Shown here: piece by piece, positions 44,701 to 52,627 of the stretch
Layout of the letters: each line of letters opens with the position of its first letter
How positions within the stretch are numbered: the stretch's first letter is position 1
NCBI GenBank assembly: GCA_026874595.1
Contig: JAPPUL010000079.1
Coordinates: forward strand, 1,417,001-1,481,000
DNA from: Sipunculus nudus
Taxonomy: Eukaryota; Annelida; Sipuncula; Golfingiida; Sipunculidae
Length of the DNA stretch: 64,000 nt
Reading direction: 5' to 3'
Notes under the pieces: generated by a model
Databases searched by the model: none
What the model was told of the DNA's origin: nothing
What the model saw: the letters and a program-made list of their open reading frames with translations, nothing else
Program-made: the position numbers and the translations under genes

Positions 44701-45533
44701 AAGAGCTTAATCCAGATAAGATAGAAGATTTAAAGAAGTTAAAGGATGGGAATGAGGTACAAATATGCGGGCTTGTTTATGAGGCCTCACATTTGGTATC
44801 AAAGCGAGGGTCATCATGGGCTCGAGTCATACTTGATGGGTATACAGGTAGCTGCGAGGTATTATTTTTTCAAGACGTTTATGAAAAGGAAAAAGACTAT
44901 TTACAAGAAGATAAAATATTATATGTTAGAGGGAAGATACAGGCATCTGATAAGAAAGTAAAGCTAGTAGGACATTATGCAAGACCTTTGGATGAAGTTG
45001 ATATACAAGAGATTACTAAAAGGAGGTCTAAAAAAGGCTATAATAGAAAGAGTCTGCTTGGAGGGAATGATAGCAGTGAAGCTAATAAGATTAATAACGG
45101 TAAGATAATATCCATTTTAGAAAATAGAGAATATGGATTAAATAATGGTTTAGATGTAAATAATAATGGTTCTTTAAATGGGAATAGAGCAATGGATATT
45201 GTGGAGAGTGGTATAGATGAAAGGGAGGCGGGTGTGGTAGGAAATGGTATTGTAACAAAAGATGGTGTTGCAAAAGGAGGAAAGCATGTTAATATTCAGC
45301 TAAAGGAGGACTCTCTTGATGAGGCAGGGGTAGAGTCTCTTAACAGGTTGAAAGGCTTTTGTCTTGCTAATCATGGTATTGTCCCTATACTTTTGCATAT
45401 ACCTAAAAATGATATGTTTGTAACAGTAAAGGCTTCTGCGGAGTTTAATGTTGATGCTGAAGCAATAGAAAGCCTTACAAAGCTTGCTTGTGTAGAAAAA
45501 GCATGGCTAGAAGAAAAGGTATGGCTAAACTAA
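41784..45533 (+). CDS. dnaE: DNA polymerase III subunit alpha
   Basis: DnaE is the replicative polymerase. The 1249-residue protein starts with the PHP domain (HLHTHSHYSLLDA at residue 7; ALTDHGNLFG), then the palm with GPGRGSVAGSLVAYCL and the catalytic PDIDTDF near residue 399. Fingers follow with RPGPLNSGMV, and GEYGFNKSHSAAYAYITYRTAYLK near 745. The OB domain is near residues 985-1060. Residues ~1080-1175 form an extra Asn/Gly-rich, poorly conserved linker before the C-terminal tau-binding region. GGGAGAACA precedes the ATG. It is DnaE1 type without an exonuclease domain. Confidence 0.95.
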   Translation: MNSFVHLHTHSHYSLLDATCTIKGLVAKAKEHNMSSLALTDHGNLFGAIEFYNECRKAGINPIIGCELYVSVKDHKEKSLIRGEKHYHHLIVLAKNSNGYKNLLKLVSISYLEGFYYRPRVDKKTLRKYSKDLIALSACLGGEIPSLIMRDKVDEAIKVTKGYKEIFGEDSFYLELQDHGIDKQRKVNEVLLTISEETNTKLVATNDIHYLNKTDREAHDVLLCIGSQNKVTDEKRKRYYGEQYYFKSTEEMQEVFKDARFVNALENTEKIASCCNIELEFKQSLPKIKIPKEHTQESYLKELCREGLTKRYNGGVDAKLKERLTYELSIICEMGFAGYFLVVWDFINWARNNDIIVGPGRGSVAGSLVAYCLYITDVDPIKHGLIFERFLNPQRISMPDIDTDFEYEKRDQVIDYVVEKYGEEKVASIITFGALKAKAVIRDVGRVLGIPFGEVDKLAKLIPFGPKVTLKTAYDEVKEIRELVETNVKTKQLYELAKKLEGTNRHAGTHAAGLVIGGQRLDELVPLYSDPRTKSILTQFEGEYLEEVGLLKMDFLGLRNLSVINKCIKTLNKAGDIAIDITKIRLDDEKVYKMLKRGQTLGVFQLEGDGVQDLMSRLKPSVFDDIIALIALYRPGPLNSGMVKEFIKRKHKKDKIDYKHELLKPILEETYGVMVYQEQVMEIAVVIGGFSLGKADELRKAMGKKLKSKMDALKMDFLEGASKKGIKSALAQELYEHMAEFGEYGFNKSHSAAYAYITYRTAYLKANYPIEYMMSLLACDRDIDKVVEYINEAKRMKINILPPSINRSEENFSIEKENEGLDKKGVDKIRFGLSAIKNIGHSAIDKLLQERREGEFKSIYDICRRLNTKSLKKVLEVLIKSGAMDEFGLTRATHLSILDEAIERGQSSQAAKAQGQFILFGQESEEDEGAGFRQETVSDIEEFSKTQILNYEKEVLGFYFSGHPLDEHSEKIKELNPDKIEDLKKLKDGNEVQICGLVYEASHLVSKRGSSWARVILDGYTGSCEVLFFQDVYEKEKDYLQEDKILYVRGKIQASDKKVKLVGHYARPLDEVDIQEITKRRSKKGYNRKSLLGGNDSSEANKINNGKIISILENREYGLNNGLDVNNNGSLNGNRAMDIVESGIDEREAGVVGNGIVTKDGVAKGGKHVNIQLKEDSLDEAGVESLNRLKGFCLANHGIVPILLHIPKNDMFVTVKASAEFNVDAEAIESLTKLACVEKAWLEEKVWLN

Positions 45534-45562
45534 ACTAGGGAGAATGGTTTTAGAAAGTTCTT

Positions 45563-46729
45563 TTAATATTCTTTTAAAGAGCTGTCAATTTGCCGAGCCC
45601 ATTCTATAATCCCGCCTTGAATATTGTATACTTTAGTAAAACCAAGATCGGATAATAAGTTAGCGACCTCAAGGCTTCGTTCTCCGACTTTACATAATAC
45701 AAGATATTCTTTTGACATATCAAGGTTTTGTACTTCATCAGGAATAAGAGGAGCAGGAATAAAAGTGCTTGAATCAAGCTTACATATAGCTACTTCATTG
45801 GGTTCCCTAACATCTAAAAGAACAATATTATTATCTTTATCCTGTTTAATTTTCTCATGAGCCTCTATAACCGAAATATTAAACTTTTTGGTAATGGCCT
45901 CTTCTTGAACATCAGTACGAATACCGCAAAACTCATTATAATCAATAAGTTCTTTAATTGTAGGATTATCACCACAAACGGTACAATTAGAATCTCTTTC
46001 TATAATGACTTCATTAAATGACATATCCATAGCATCATATAAAAGCAGTCGTCCGATAAGTGGATTACCAGCCCCAACAATAAGTTTTACAGTTTCAGTT
46101 GCCTGTATTAAGCCTATAACGCCAGGCAAAACCCCAATAACGCCACCTTCTTGGCAACTTGGAACGAGTCCTGGGGGAGGAGGCTCTGGATAAAGACATC
46201 TATAGCATGGTCCTTCTTTAGGCTTGAATACAGTTGCTTGCCCGTCAAATCTGTATATTGAACCATATATATTTGTTTTACCAAGCATTACACATGCGTC
46301 ATTTACAAGATAACGTGTTGGGAAATTGTCTGTACCATCTATAACATAGTCAAAATCTTTTATTATTGACATGGCATTCGTTGAGTTTATCATTGTATCA
46401 TATGTTATTACATTTGTATCTGGATTTAGGGCTTTTATGGTAGCCTCTCCAGATTTTGTTTTATTCATACCAACATCATTTGTTGTATGAATTACCTGCC
46501 TTTGTAAGTTACTATACTCAACAACATCAAAGTCAACAAGTCCAATTGTGCCAATCCCAGCCGCAGTTAAATATAGTGCCAGTGGAGAGCCAAGCCCTCC
46601 TGTCCCTATAATTAGTACTCTGGCCTCAAGCAATGCCTCCTGCCCCTCAAGCCCTATCTCTGGTAATATTATATGTCTACTATATCTTTTAATCTCTTCT
46701 TGACTAAGTCCTACTCCTGTCACACTCAT
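45563..46729 (-). CDS. moeZ: MoeZ-like adenylyltransferase/sulfurtransferase
   Basis: The protein activates the C-terminus of a ubiquitin-like sulfur carrier by adenylation and loads sulfur on it. The ThiF/MoeB domain has GTGGLGSPLALYLTAAG, DGTDNFPTRYLVND, two CxxC zinc pairs (CYRC and CTVC) and Cys in PSCQEGGV. The C-terminal rhodanese domain has LLDVREPNE and the persulfide Cys in LVLCKVGERS near residue 346. The ATG at 46729 follows GGAGG by 11 bases; a TTG at 46747 would overlap cysO. It is the last gene of cysM-mec-cysO-moeZ. Confidence 0.92.
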   Translation of the reverse strand: MSVTGVGLSQEEIKRYSRHIILPEIGLEGQEALLEARVLIIGTGGLGSPLALYLTAAGIGTIGLVDFDVVEYSNLQRQVIHTTNDVGMNKTKSGEATIKALNPDTNVITYDTMINSTNAMSIIKDFDYVIDGTDNFPTRYLVNDACVMLGKTNIYGSIYRFDGQATVFKPKEGPCYRCLYPEPPPPGLVPSCQEGGVIGVLPGVIGLIQATETVKLIVGAGNPLIGRLLLYDAMDMSFNEVIIERDSNCTVCGDNPTIKELIDYNEFCGIRTDVQEEAITKKFNISVIEAHEKIKQDKDNNIVLLDVREPNEVAICKLDSSTFIPAPLIPDEVQNLDMSKEYLVLCKVGERSLEVANLLSDLGFTKVYNIQGGIIEWARQIDSSLKEY

Positions 46730-46733
46730 ATTT

Positions 46734-47039
46734 TTATACGCCTCCAACGTTCATATTCAGATATAACCCGCCTGCTACTGCGGGTATTATATTAACTACA
46801 TCCCCAGCTTTTAGCGCCGTTTGTAAACTATCTTGCTTTTTTATGTCAACACCATTTATATATAAGTTTACATATTGTCTTAGATTCCCTTCCTCATCGC
46901 ATATCTTTGAATACAATAAATTATATTCTGTATTAAGTGCTTTTAATAAACTTGTTACATCCGTGCAGCTTAGATTTACTTGCTTTTGTTTATTGCAATA
47001 TTGCCTTAATGGGGCTGGTATGTTTACTTGTACATTCAT
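46734..47039 (-). CDS. cysO: CysO-like ubiquitin-fold sulfur carrier with C-terminal tail
   Basis: The 101-residue beta-grasp protein resembles mycobacterial CysO: VNIPAPLRQYCNKQKQ at the start, LRQYVNLYINGVDI in the middle and DVVNIIPAVAGG at residues 80-91. In CysO, MoaD and ThiS the diglycine is the C-terminus and becomes a thiocarboxylate. Here ten more residues follow (ending NMNVGGV). The tail would have to be removed, for example by the adjacent JAMM peptidase. The tail codons contain the ribosome site of moeZ. The ATG is preceded by AGGAG. Confidence 0.9.
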   Translation of the reverse strand: MNVQVNIPAPLRQYCNKQKQVNLSCTDVTSLLKALNTEYNLLYSKICDEEGNLRQYVNLYINGVDIKKQDSLQTALKAGDVVNIIPAVAGGLYLNMNVGGV

Positions 47040-47072
47040 TTATTCTTTCTCCTATTCTTAGTTTCCTATATC

Positions 47073-47489
47073 TTACCTTACTCTTATTCGTTCTTCGCTA
47101 AATTGTTTTGTTTCATCGGATAATACCCAGGAGCGCGATTTGGTCTTCTGTCCTTTTAATACAGATATTATTATATAAGATAATCCGGCAAACGCTCGTA
47201 CACGATCATATTCAGATGGCTCGTTTGGATGATCTGGATGTGAATGATAATAGCCTATAACATCTAAATTAAGCTCTTGGGCTCGTTGCTCGCCTCGTAT
47301 TAACTCATCTGCTGATATCTCAAAGCGATCTTCTCTATCCTTCCTTAGATTCAAAGCCTCAATCGCCTCCTTTACCTCTCTACTCTCAAAATCTCCTATC
47401 AGTATCCCACAGCACTCATACGGATAATCCCGCTTTGCGTGGGCTTGCATATTATTCATTATTTCTTCGCTTATTTTTAATTCGCTCAT
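47073..47489 (-). CDS. mec: Mec-like JAMM metallopeptidase
   Basis: Mec releases cysteine from the CysO-cysteine adduct. The 138-residue JAMM/MPN+ protein has the catalytic Glu25 in YPYECCGILIG and the zinc set HSHPDHPNEPSEYD, that is His82, His84 and Asp95 with Ser92. It lies 33 bases before cysO on the same strand. By analogy to QbsD it may also trim the CysO tail seen here. No good ribosome site is visible. Confidence 0.92.
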   Translation of the reverse strand: MSELKISEEIMNNMQAHAKRDYPYECCGILIGDFESREVKEAIEALNLRKDREDRFEISADELIRGEQRAQELNLDVIGYYHSHPDHPNEPSEYDRVRAFAGLSYIIISVLKGQKTKSRSWVLSDETKQFSEERIRVR

Positions 47490-47672
47490 TTATTAAATGT
47501 CTAATCTTTATATTTATTTTATCTTTATTTTACTAACCTTGAGGCTGCCTATTGACTCGGTCATTTTACAAAGCATCCTTTTTCAAGTATCCTAACCTTG
47601 TTCTTTATATATTTTATAGTATAGATTATAATAAGTCTATTTACTTAGAGTATATATTTTTAGATTTTTAGA

Positions 47673-48638
47673 CTATCTTTTATGGTTTTTGGAGCTATTT
47701 CTTTTTATTGTTGCTTGCCATATTAGCGAACTGAAGTATTTTTCACCGTTGTCTGGGAATATTGTTACTATGTTCCCCTCTCGCAGGGTGTTTGCATACT
47801 CTATTACTCCCTTAAGTGCCGCTCCAGAAGAAAGCCCAACAAATAATCCTTCATATTCTGCTATCTTTTTAACTAATTCATAAGAGTCTTCCGTGCTTAC
47901 AAATATTGTGCGTTTTTCAAATTCAGGATCATATATACCAGGTACTATTGAGCTTTCTATGTGTTTTAATCCCTCAAGCCCGTGAAAAGGTTCTGCTGGC
48001 TGTATGCCATATGTATTTATCGATTTATTATACTCCTTAAGACGCTTACTGTTTCCTACTATTGTACCACTAGTCCCAACGCATGCTAGAAAATCTGTTA
48101 TTTCTCCTTTTGTTTGATTTATAATTTCTTCGGCTGTCCCATAGTAATGAGCTTTCCAGTTCTCCGGGTTATTGTATTGATCCGGATGAAAATATTTATC
48201 TGTGGATTCTTCTAATATCTGCTTTGTTAGCAATATTGCCCCATCTGAACCATCTAGCGGATTTGAAAATATACACTCTGCTCCAAATGCTTGTAAGATT
48301 ATCTTTCGTTCTGTGCTTACGTTTTCCGGCATCACCAACTTTACTTTATAGCCTCGACTTGCTCCTATCATCGCAATCGCTATCCCTGTATTGCCAGACG
48401 TTGCGTCAAGTATCGTTTTCTCTTTTGTAAGAAGCCCACTCTCCTCCCCTTTTTCTATCATCCGTAACGCCGGCCGATCCTTTACTGAGCCTCCAGGATT
48501 AAACGATTCAAGTTTTGCATAAACCCTAACTCCCTTTGGTATTAATCCTTTTGTTACACGTTTTAGCTCAACTAGTGGTGTATTTCCTATACTGGCACAT
48601 ATCCCACTCGATAGAGATACATTTGCTTTTATCTTCAT
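47673..48638 (-). CDS. cysM: cysteine synthase (CysM type)
   Basis: The 321-residue PLP enzyme has ASIGNTPLVELKRV, the PLP lysine Lys53 in NPGGSVKDRPA, TSGNTGIAIAMIGASRGY and the phosphate-binding GTSGTIVG. Its placement with cysO, mec and moeZ supports the mycobacterial-type route, in which O-phosphoserine (or acetylserine) reacts with thiocarboxylated CysO. It starts with ATG; mec begins 183 bases further on. The substrate preference cannot be read with certainty. Confidence 0.92.
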   Translation of the reverse strand: MKIKANVSLSSGICASIGNTPLVELKRVTKGLIPKGVRVYAKLESFNPGGSVKDRPALRMIEKGEESGLLTKEKTILDATSGNTGIAIAMIGASRGYKVKLVMPENVSTERKIILQAFGAECIFSNPLDGSDGAILLTKQILEESTDKYFHPDQYNNPENWKAHYYGTAEEIINQTKGEITDFLACVGTSGTIVGNSKRLKEYNKSINTYGIQPAEPFHGLEGLKHIESSIVPGIYDPEFEKRTIFVSTEDSYELVKKIAEYEGLFVGLSSGAALKGVIEYANTLREGNIVTIFPDNGEKYFSSLIWQATIKRNSSKNHKR

Positions 48639-48962
48639 CTATTTTTTTATATTTATTTCTTATCTCTTATTTATCCTTCAGCTGCTTAAGCTCATCCTCA
48701 CATCCTCTAACACCTTAATATCCTAACATCCTTTCCTAATAGCTATCTACAAGAACTACGTCCATAGTTTTTTTTATTTAACTTTAGTCTAAAATACTAT
48801 ATAAAATCTATACCCATGTCAACTAGTTTGTTTGGCATTTGTACACATTTATAACATAATTAAACTCTTGCAAACATTCTCTACTTTGAAAAGGATTGTA
48901 AAAAGGATTGTAAGGTTAAGTAAATATAATTTGGTAGGAATTTGGTAGGAATTTGATAGGAG

Positions 48963-49028
48963 GGCTTTTAGGTTTGCTCAATATTTTGATATATAATTTT
49001 GATATATAATTTAGAGCAAACCTAAGCC
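48963..49028. repeat. long stem-loop (15-bp stem)
   Basis: The arm GGCTT-TT-AGGTTTGCTC (48963-48979) pairs with GAGCAAACCTAAGCC (49014-49028): 15 base pairs with a 2-base bulge. The 34-base loop consists mainly of two direct copies of ATTTTGATATATAA. Confidence 0.85.
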
Positions 49029-49102
49029 TTTAATTAACTATTTTTGTTTCGGAAAACTTTAAGTTAATTAGCTTTAAGAAGATTTTTTTGTCTTCTTAAG
49101 CA
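49029..49102. repeat. two further adjacent hairpins
   Basis: TAATTAACT near 49031 pairs with AGTTAATTA near 49062 (9 bp). Then GCTTTAAGAAGA (49071-49082) pairs with TCTTCTTAAGC (49091-49101) over 11 bp with one bulged T and a loop of T residues. Neither is followed by a clean T run on the plus strand, so they do not look like plain terminators. Confidence 0.75.
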
Positions 49103-49316
49103 TGCATGCGTTCCTCATAAAGAGTTTTCTTATGACCCATAAGTCCCTTTTTCGTCATGTGATATGTAGATTTTTTACTCTTTTACTTTTTTTGTTTTTT
49201 TCATTTTAATTTTATTATATTAGCATTTATACTAGCCATTCAGTCGACTTTTAGTAAATTCTTAGCTTGTGTTTGTATTTTTTTCATAATATAGATTAAT
49301 ATTAAGGAGCATAAGT

Positions 49317-50621
49317 GTGGTTAATATTCGTCCTTTTGAAGGCATAAGATACAATAAAGAGGTCATCTTAGATCTTAACGAAGTTGTAACTCCCCCCTAT
49401 GATAAGATTAGTGATTCTCTACAAGATACTCTTTATGCTAGGAGTCCTTATAATTTTGTACGTCTTGATAAGGGGCGAGAAGATAATAAGTATGAACTTG
49501 CAAATAAAACGCTTGAGACTTGGCTTTCTAACGGTGTTCTTATAAAAGACTCAAAACCTTCAATATATCTTTACAATCAAGAATATAGCTTTAATGGCTT
49601 ACAAAAAACGAGGCGAGGATTTATCGCTTTACTAAAACTTGATGAGTTTAAAAATGGTAATGTTAACCCTCATGAACATACGTTATCAGGGCCTAAAAAG
49701 GATCGACTGGAGTTAATAAAAGCAACTCAAGCTACATTTGGACAGATATTCATGCTTTATAGAGATAAGGATAACGCAATAATGCAATCGCTGCGTCCTT
49801 TTGAAGATGCTAAGGATGCAGATATTGCGGTTTTTGACGACGATAAAAATAAGCACTCAGTCTGGCGAGTTTATGATATGGAGGCAATTGTTAAAATACA
49901 AGAACTTATGAAAACAAAGAAAGTATATATAGCAGATGGGCATCATCGTTATGAAACTTCTCTTAAGTATAAAGAAATGCAAAGCGCAAAAGGTAGTGCT
50001 GGTTCTGCTGATTCTAGGGATGCACTTTATAATTATGTTATGTGTACGTTTATAAATATGGATGATTATGAGGGTATGAGTATATTGCCGACGCATAGAT
50101 TTGTTAGAAACCTAGATAAGTTTGTAGTGAAAGACTTTTTGGAAGGGCTTGGAAAGAACTTTAGATTAACACGTTTTGCTGATATTAAGGAACTAAACTC
50201 TGCTTTGAATAATGCGGGTTCACATTGTGCTTTTGGAATTATATTAGAAGGAGGCAAGTCTTTGTATATGGCTTCTGTTATTTCAAAGGAAAAGATTGCT
50301 AAGTACTTTCCAAACAATTATTCTGAAGAATTGAAAAGTCTTGATGTTGCAATATTACATAATGTTATATTAGAAGGGCTATTAGATATTGATGCAGGGA
50401 AGCTTTCCTTGCAAACTAATGTAGATTACTACAGAGACATGAACCAGGGATTAGAATATTTGGAAAGTGGTAAGTATGAGATAGGTTTTCTTTTGAATGC
50501 AACTAAGCTTGAGTCGCTGGCAGTTATAAGTGAGGCAGGAGATAAGATGCCACAAAAGTCTACAGACTTTTATCCTAAACTACTGTCGGGGTTAGTAGTA
50601 TTTTCTATAAAAGAAAGATGA
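49317..50621 (+). CDS. DUF1015 family protein
   Basis: The 434-residue protein fits DUF1015: IRPFEGIRYN at the start, VTPPYDKIS near residue 25, SPYNFVRLD, a Gly/Lys segment NPHEHTLSGPKKDRLELI near residue 117, and the hallmark IADGHHRYETSLKY near residue 205. The family is widespread in spirochaetes, Thermotogae, clostridia and others, often near serA/serC; its biochemical role is not established. AAGGAG lies seven bases before the GTG. Confidence 0.88.
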   Translation: MVNIRPFEGIRYNKEVILDLNEVVTPPYDKISDSLQDTLYARSPYNFVRLDKGREDNKYELANKTLETWLSNGVLIKDSKPSIYLYNQEYSFNGLQKTRRGFIALLKLDEFKNGNVNPHEHTLSGPKKDRLELIKATQATFGQIFMLYRDKDNAIMQSLRPFEDAKDADIAVFDDDKNKHSVWRVYDMEAIVKIQELMKTKKVYIADGHHRYETSLKYKEMQSAKGSAGSADSRDALYNYVMCTFINMDDYEGMSILPTHRFVRNLDKFVVKDFLEGLGKNFRLTRFADIKELNSALNNAGSHCAFGIILEGGKSLYMASVISKEKIAKYFPNNYSEELKSLDVAILHNVILEGLLDIDAGKLSLQTNVDYYRDMNQGLEYLESGKYEIGFLLNATKLESLAVISEAGDKMPQKSTDFYPKLLSGLVVFSIKER

Positions 50622-50689
50622 TAGCTAAGGGAAGTTTTTTGAGTAGTAAGCAGCTGTGCTTATTGAAGTCGATTTGGTATGGTAATATA

Positions 50690-50872
50690 TTATGTTTTTT
50701 TGCCTTTGTTATTTTGATACCAAGTTTGTCTAAAGCAACGTGAATGCTTTTCGATCCAATCTTTTACAGCCATGTCGCCAAGATCATAGCCGCTCTTTTC
50801 TGACTCAATCCACTTATATCTTTTAATTTCATCGATCTGGCTTTCAAGGAAAGCTTTAAAATCATGGTCCAT
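50690..50872 (-). CDS. small conserved protein of unknown function
   Basis: The 60-residue protein is highly charged, with IKRYKWIESEKSGYDLGDMAV followed (split) by KDWIEKHSRCFR. This pattern of a short helical protein with KWIESEK and DWIEKH is one I associate with a small conserved bacterial family of unknown role; I cannot name it with certainty. A GGAG nine bases before the ATG supports translation. It converges with the DUF1015 gene. Confidence 0.65.
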   Translation of the reverse strand: MDHDFKAFLESQIDEIKRYKWIESEKSGYDLGDMAVKDWIEKHSRCFRQTWYQNNKGKKT

Positions 50873-51060
50873 ACTGCTAAACTCCGCATTTATATAAAAT
50901 AGTCATAAAAGACATAAAGAAATATCGTCATTTTTAATGCTAGAATCAAAGTAACAAAAACAAATTAAAGTGACAAAACATAATATTTATTAAAGTTCTA
51001 TAAATAACTGAAAACAGTATAAATGCCTTTTAATGTTTCATTTGTCAAATCTTTTGTATG

Positions 51061-51276
51061 TTAAAGCTCTTGAATAGAGAAGAAGCCGGAATTAAATAAT
51101 TGTTTTAAAGGAAGGTTAGATAGTAATTTATAGTTTTTCTCACGTAAAATGTCCTTATTGTTTAAGGCCTGGTTAATAAGGTCTAACCTATCGGAAGCAG
51201 TAATGACTCTTTCGATGTAATTGGTTTTAATGGACTCATCATAAATGCGCAGCAGATATTTTTTCATATACTTCAT
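51061..51276 (-). CDS. hypothetical small protein
   Basis: This 71-residue basic protein (MKYMKKYLLRIYDESIKTN at the start) is predicted to be helical, with no motif or signal peptide. No clear ribosome site is seen, so it may be a chance frame, although the surrounding 400 bases have no other candidate and amino acid use is plausible. Confidence 0.35.
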   Translation of the reverse strand: MKYMKKYLLRIYDESIKTNYIERVITASDRLDLINQALNNKDILREKNYKLLSNLPLKQLFNSGFFSIQEL

Positions 51277-51396
51277 ATACGAGGTAGCGGGATGTAAATA
51301 ATTAGCCTATAATAATGCATGAATAAAACCGCTTTCCCAAGCTAAAAATATAGGTAAAGAAATTGGTAATGTAAAGATATAGAGCATATAAAAAGT

Positions 51397-52461
51397 TTAA
51401 AAAATACGTTTAAACTCATTAATATATAGGTTAGCAATTGCGTTGCTGTAAATGAATAGAACATTTTCGTCATTGGATTTGTTAGCGTTTTTAGAGAAGT
51501 TAAAAGAGCCTGTTATAGTAATATAGTCGTCAATGATAATAACCTTATGATGCATGATGTACTTATTGTTGTCTTTTTTGACCTTAATACCGATTTTAGA
51601 CATGGGATGGAACTGAGAATAAGAAGAGATACCGAATTTTTCAAAAAGCCCCAAAACAGGTATTCCTTTTAAGAACTTACGAATGATAACAGCAGAGATA
51701 TCTTTATCAGTAAAGCTAAAAGCGTAAAAAGTAATGGACTTCTTAGCTTTTTTAAGTTCCTCTACAATATGTTTTTTCACATTGTTCTCGGGAGCGAATA
51801 AAGTTTTTATTATAATTTTCTCTGTATTTTTGTTATGTATGGTAATACTTTGGAAAGGGATAGTTTTGGGAGATTTAATACCGAAAGCGTTCTGGTGGAA
51901 CATTTCATTAAATTCGCTAATAAAGTTAGCAGCCAATTTATTAGATTTAATGATTAAAGAGTTGTTGTTGTTATGAAATAGACCACGTGCAGTAATATTG
52001 GTACTGCCGGTCCAAACGATACGTTTGTCAAAAACAAAGAACTTGTTATGCATTTTAGCAGAGCGTTTATCATTGACGATGGGAATGTTAGCGTTCATAA
52101 GGAGGGTAACATCCTTTCGTTTAAGATACTTGTTATCGATAATAATCTTGACATCAAGTCCACGTTTTCGAGCGTTAATCAAAGCATTAGTAACGGGTCT
52201 GTAATGGAGTTCCTGCAAAGCGGCATATATAGAGAGTTTAGAGTTTTGGATAAGGGAGATAAGCCTTGAGTGGACATTATGCTTTTTAGTAAAGAGAGTA
52301 ATTATATAATCGTTTTGAATGGGGAGTTTCTTAGTATAGTTGTTAGATTGGATTGAACAAAAGAGGATAGAGGATGTAAGGGTAGAGGATGTAAAAAGGA
52401 TAAATATAATAAAACAGATGTAGTGAAGGTGTTTTTTAGAAATATGTATAAAAGGGCGCAT
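51397..52461 (-). CDS. exported phospholipase D-like protein
   Basis: The 354-residue protein has an N-terminal membrane segment or signal (residues ~13-35) and two HKD motifs: His138-x-Lys140-x4-Asp145 in MHNKFFVFDKR and His304-x-Lys306-x4-Asp311 in MHHKVIIIDD. GSTNIT and GSFNFS follow each, as in the PLD superfamily. This family includes phospholipases, nucleases (Nuc type) and cardiolipin synthases; the compact layout with paired GS-N motifs is closest to the Nuc/endonuclease-like proteins. Substrate is uncertain. GGAG lies seven bases before the ATG. Confidence 0.85.
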   Translation of the reverse strand: MRPFIHISKKHLHYICFIIFILFTSSTLTSSILFCSIQSNNYTKKLPIQNDYIITLFTKKHNVHSRLISLIQNSKLSIYAALQELHYRPVTNALINARKRGLDVKIIIDNKYLKRKDVTLLMNANIPIVNDKRSAKMHNKFFVFDKRIVWTGSTNITARGLFHNNNNSLIIKSNKLAANFISEFNEMFHQNAFGIKSPKTIPFQSITIHNKNTEKIIIKTLFAPENNVKKHIVEELKKAKKSITFYAFSFTDKDISAVIIRKFLKGIPVLGLFEKFGISSYSQFHPMSKIGIKVKKDNNKYIMHHKVIIIDDYITITGSFNFSKNANKSNDENVLFIYSNAIANLYINEFKRIF

Positions 52462-52566
52462 AAGAAAACTCCGTAAATTAAATTAAGATAGAGTAGAAGA
52501 AATATCTAAAGAAATATCTATAAATTAATATACAGATAAAAGGGAAGGCAAATAACAGATTATTGA

Positions 52567-52610
52567 TAAAAAAGTGCTTTTAAAATATAAAAAAGTGCTT
52601 TTAAAATATA
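52567..52610 (+). repeat. 21-bp direct repeat
   Basis: Two exact copies of AAAAAGTGCTTTTAAAATAT with a 21-bp period lie just upstream of the gene at 52628. Confidence 0.9.
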
Positions 52611-52627
52611 GAAAAGAAGGCATAAAG

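Larger units (their letters stand above)
48639..49316. other. 678-bp gene-free region with several hairpins
   Basis: This is the longest non-coding stretch of the window, between divergent cysM and DUF1015 genes. It holds three inverted repeats within 140 bases (48963-49102, listed separately), three near-copies of TTTGGTAGGAA at 48930-48955, and poly-T stretches after 49160. No open frame of note is present. It may contain a small RNA or leader, or only promoters. Confidence 0.55.
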
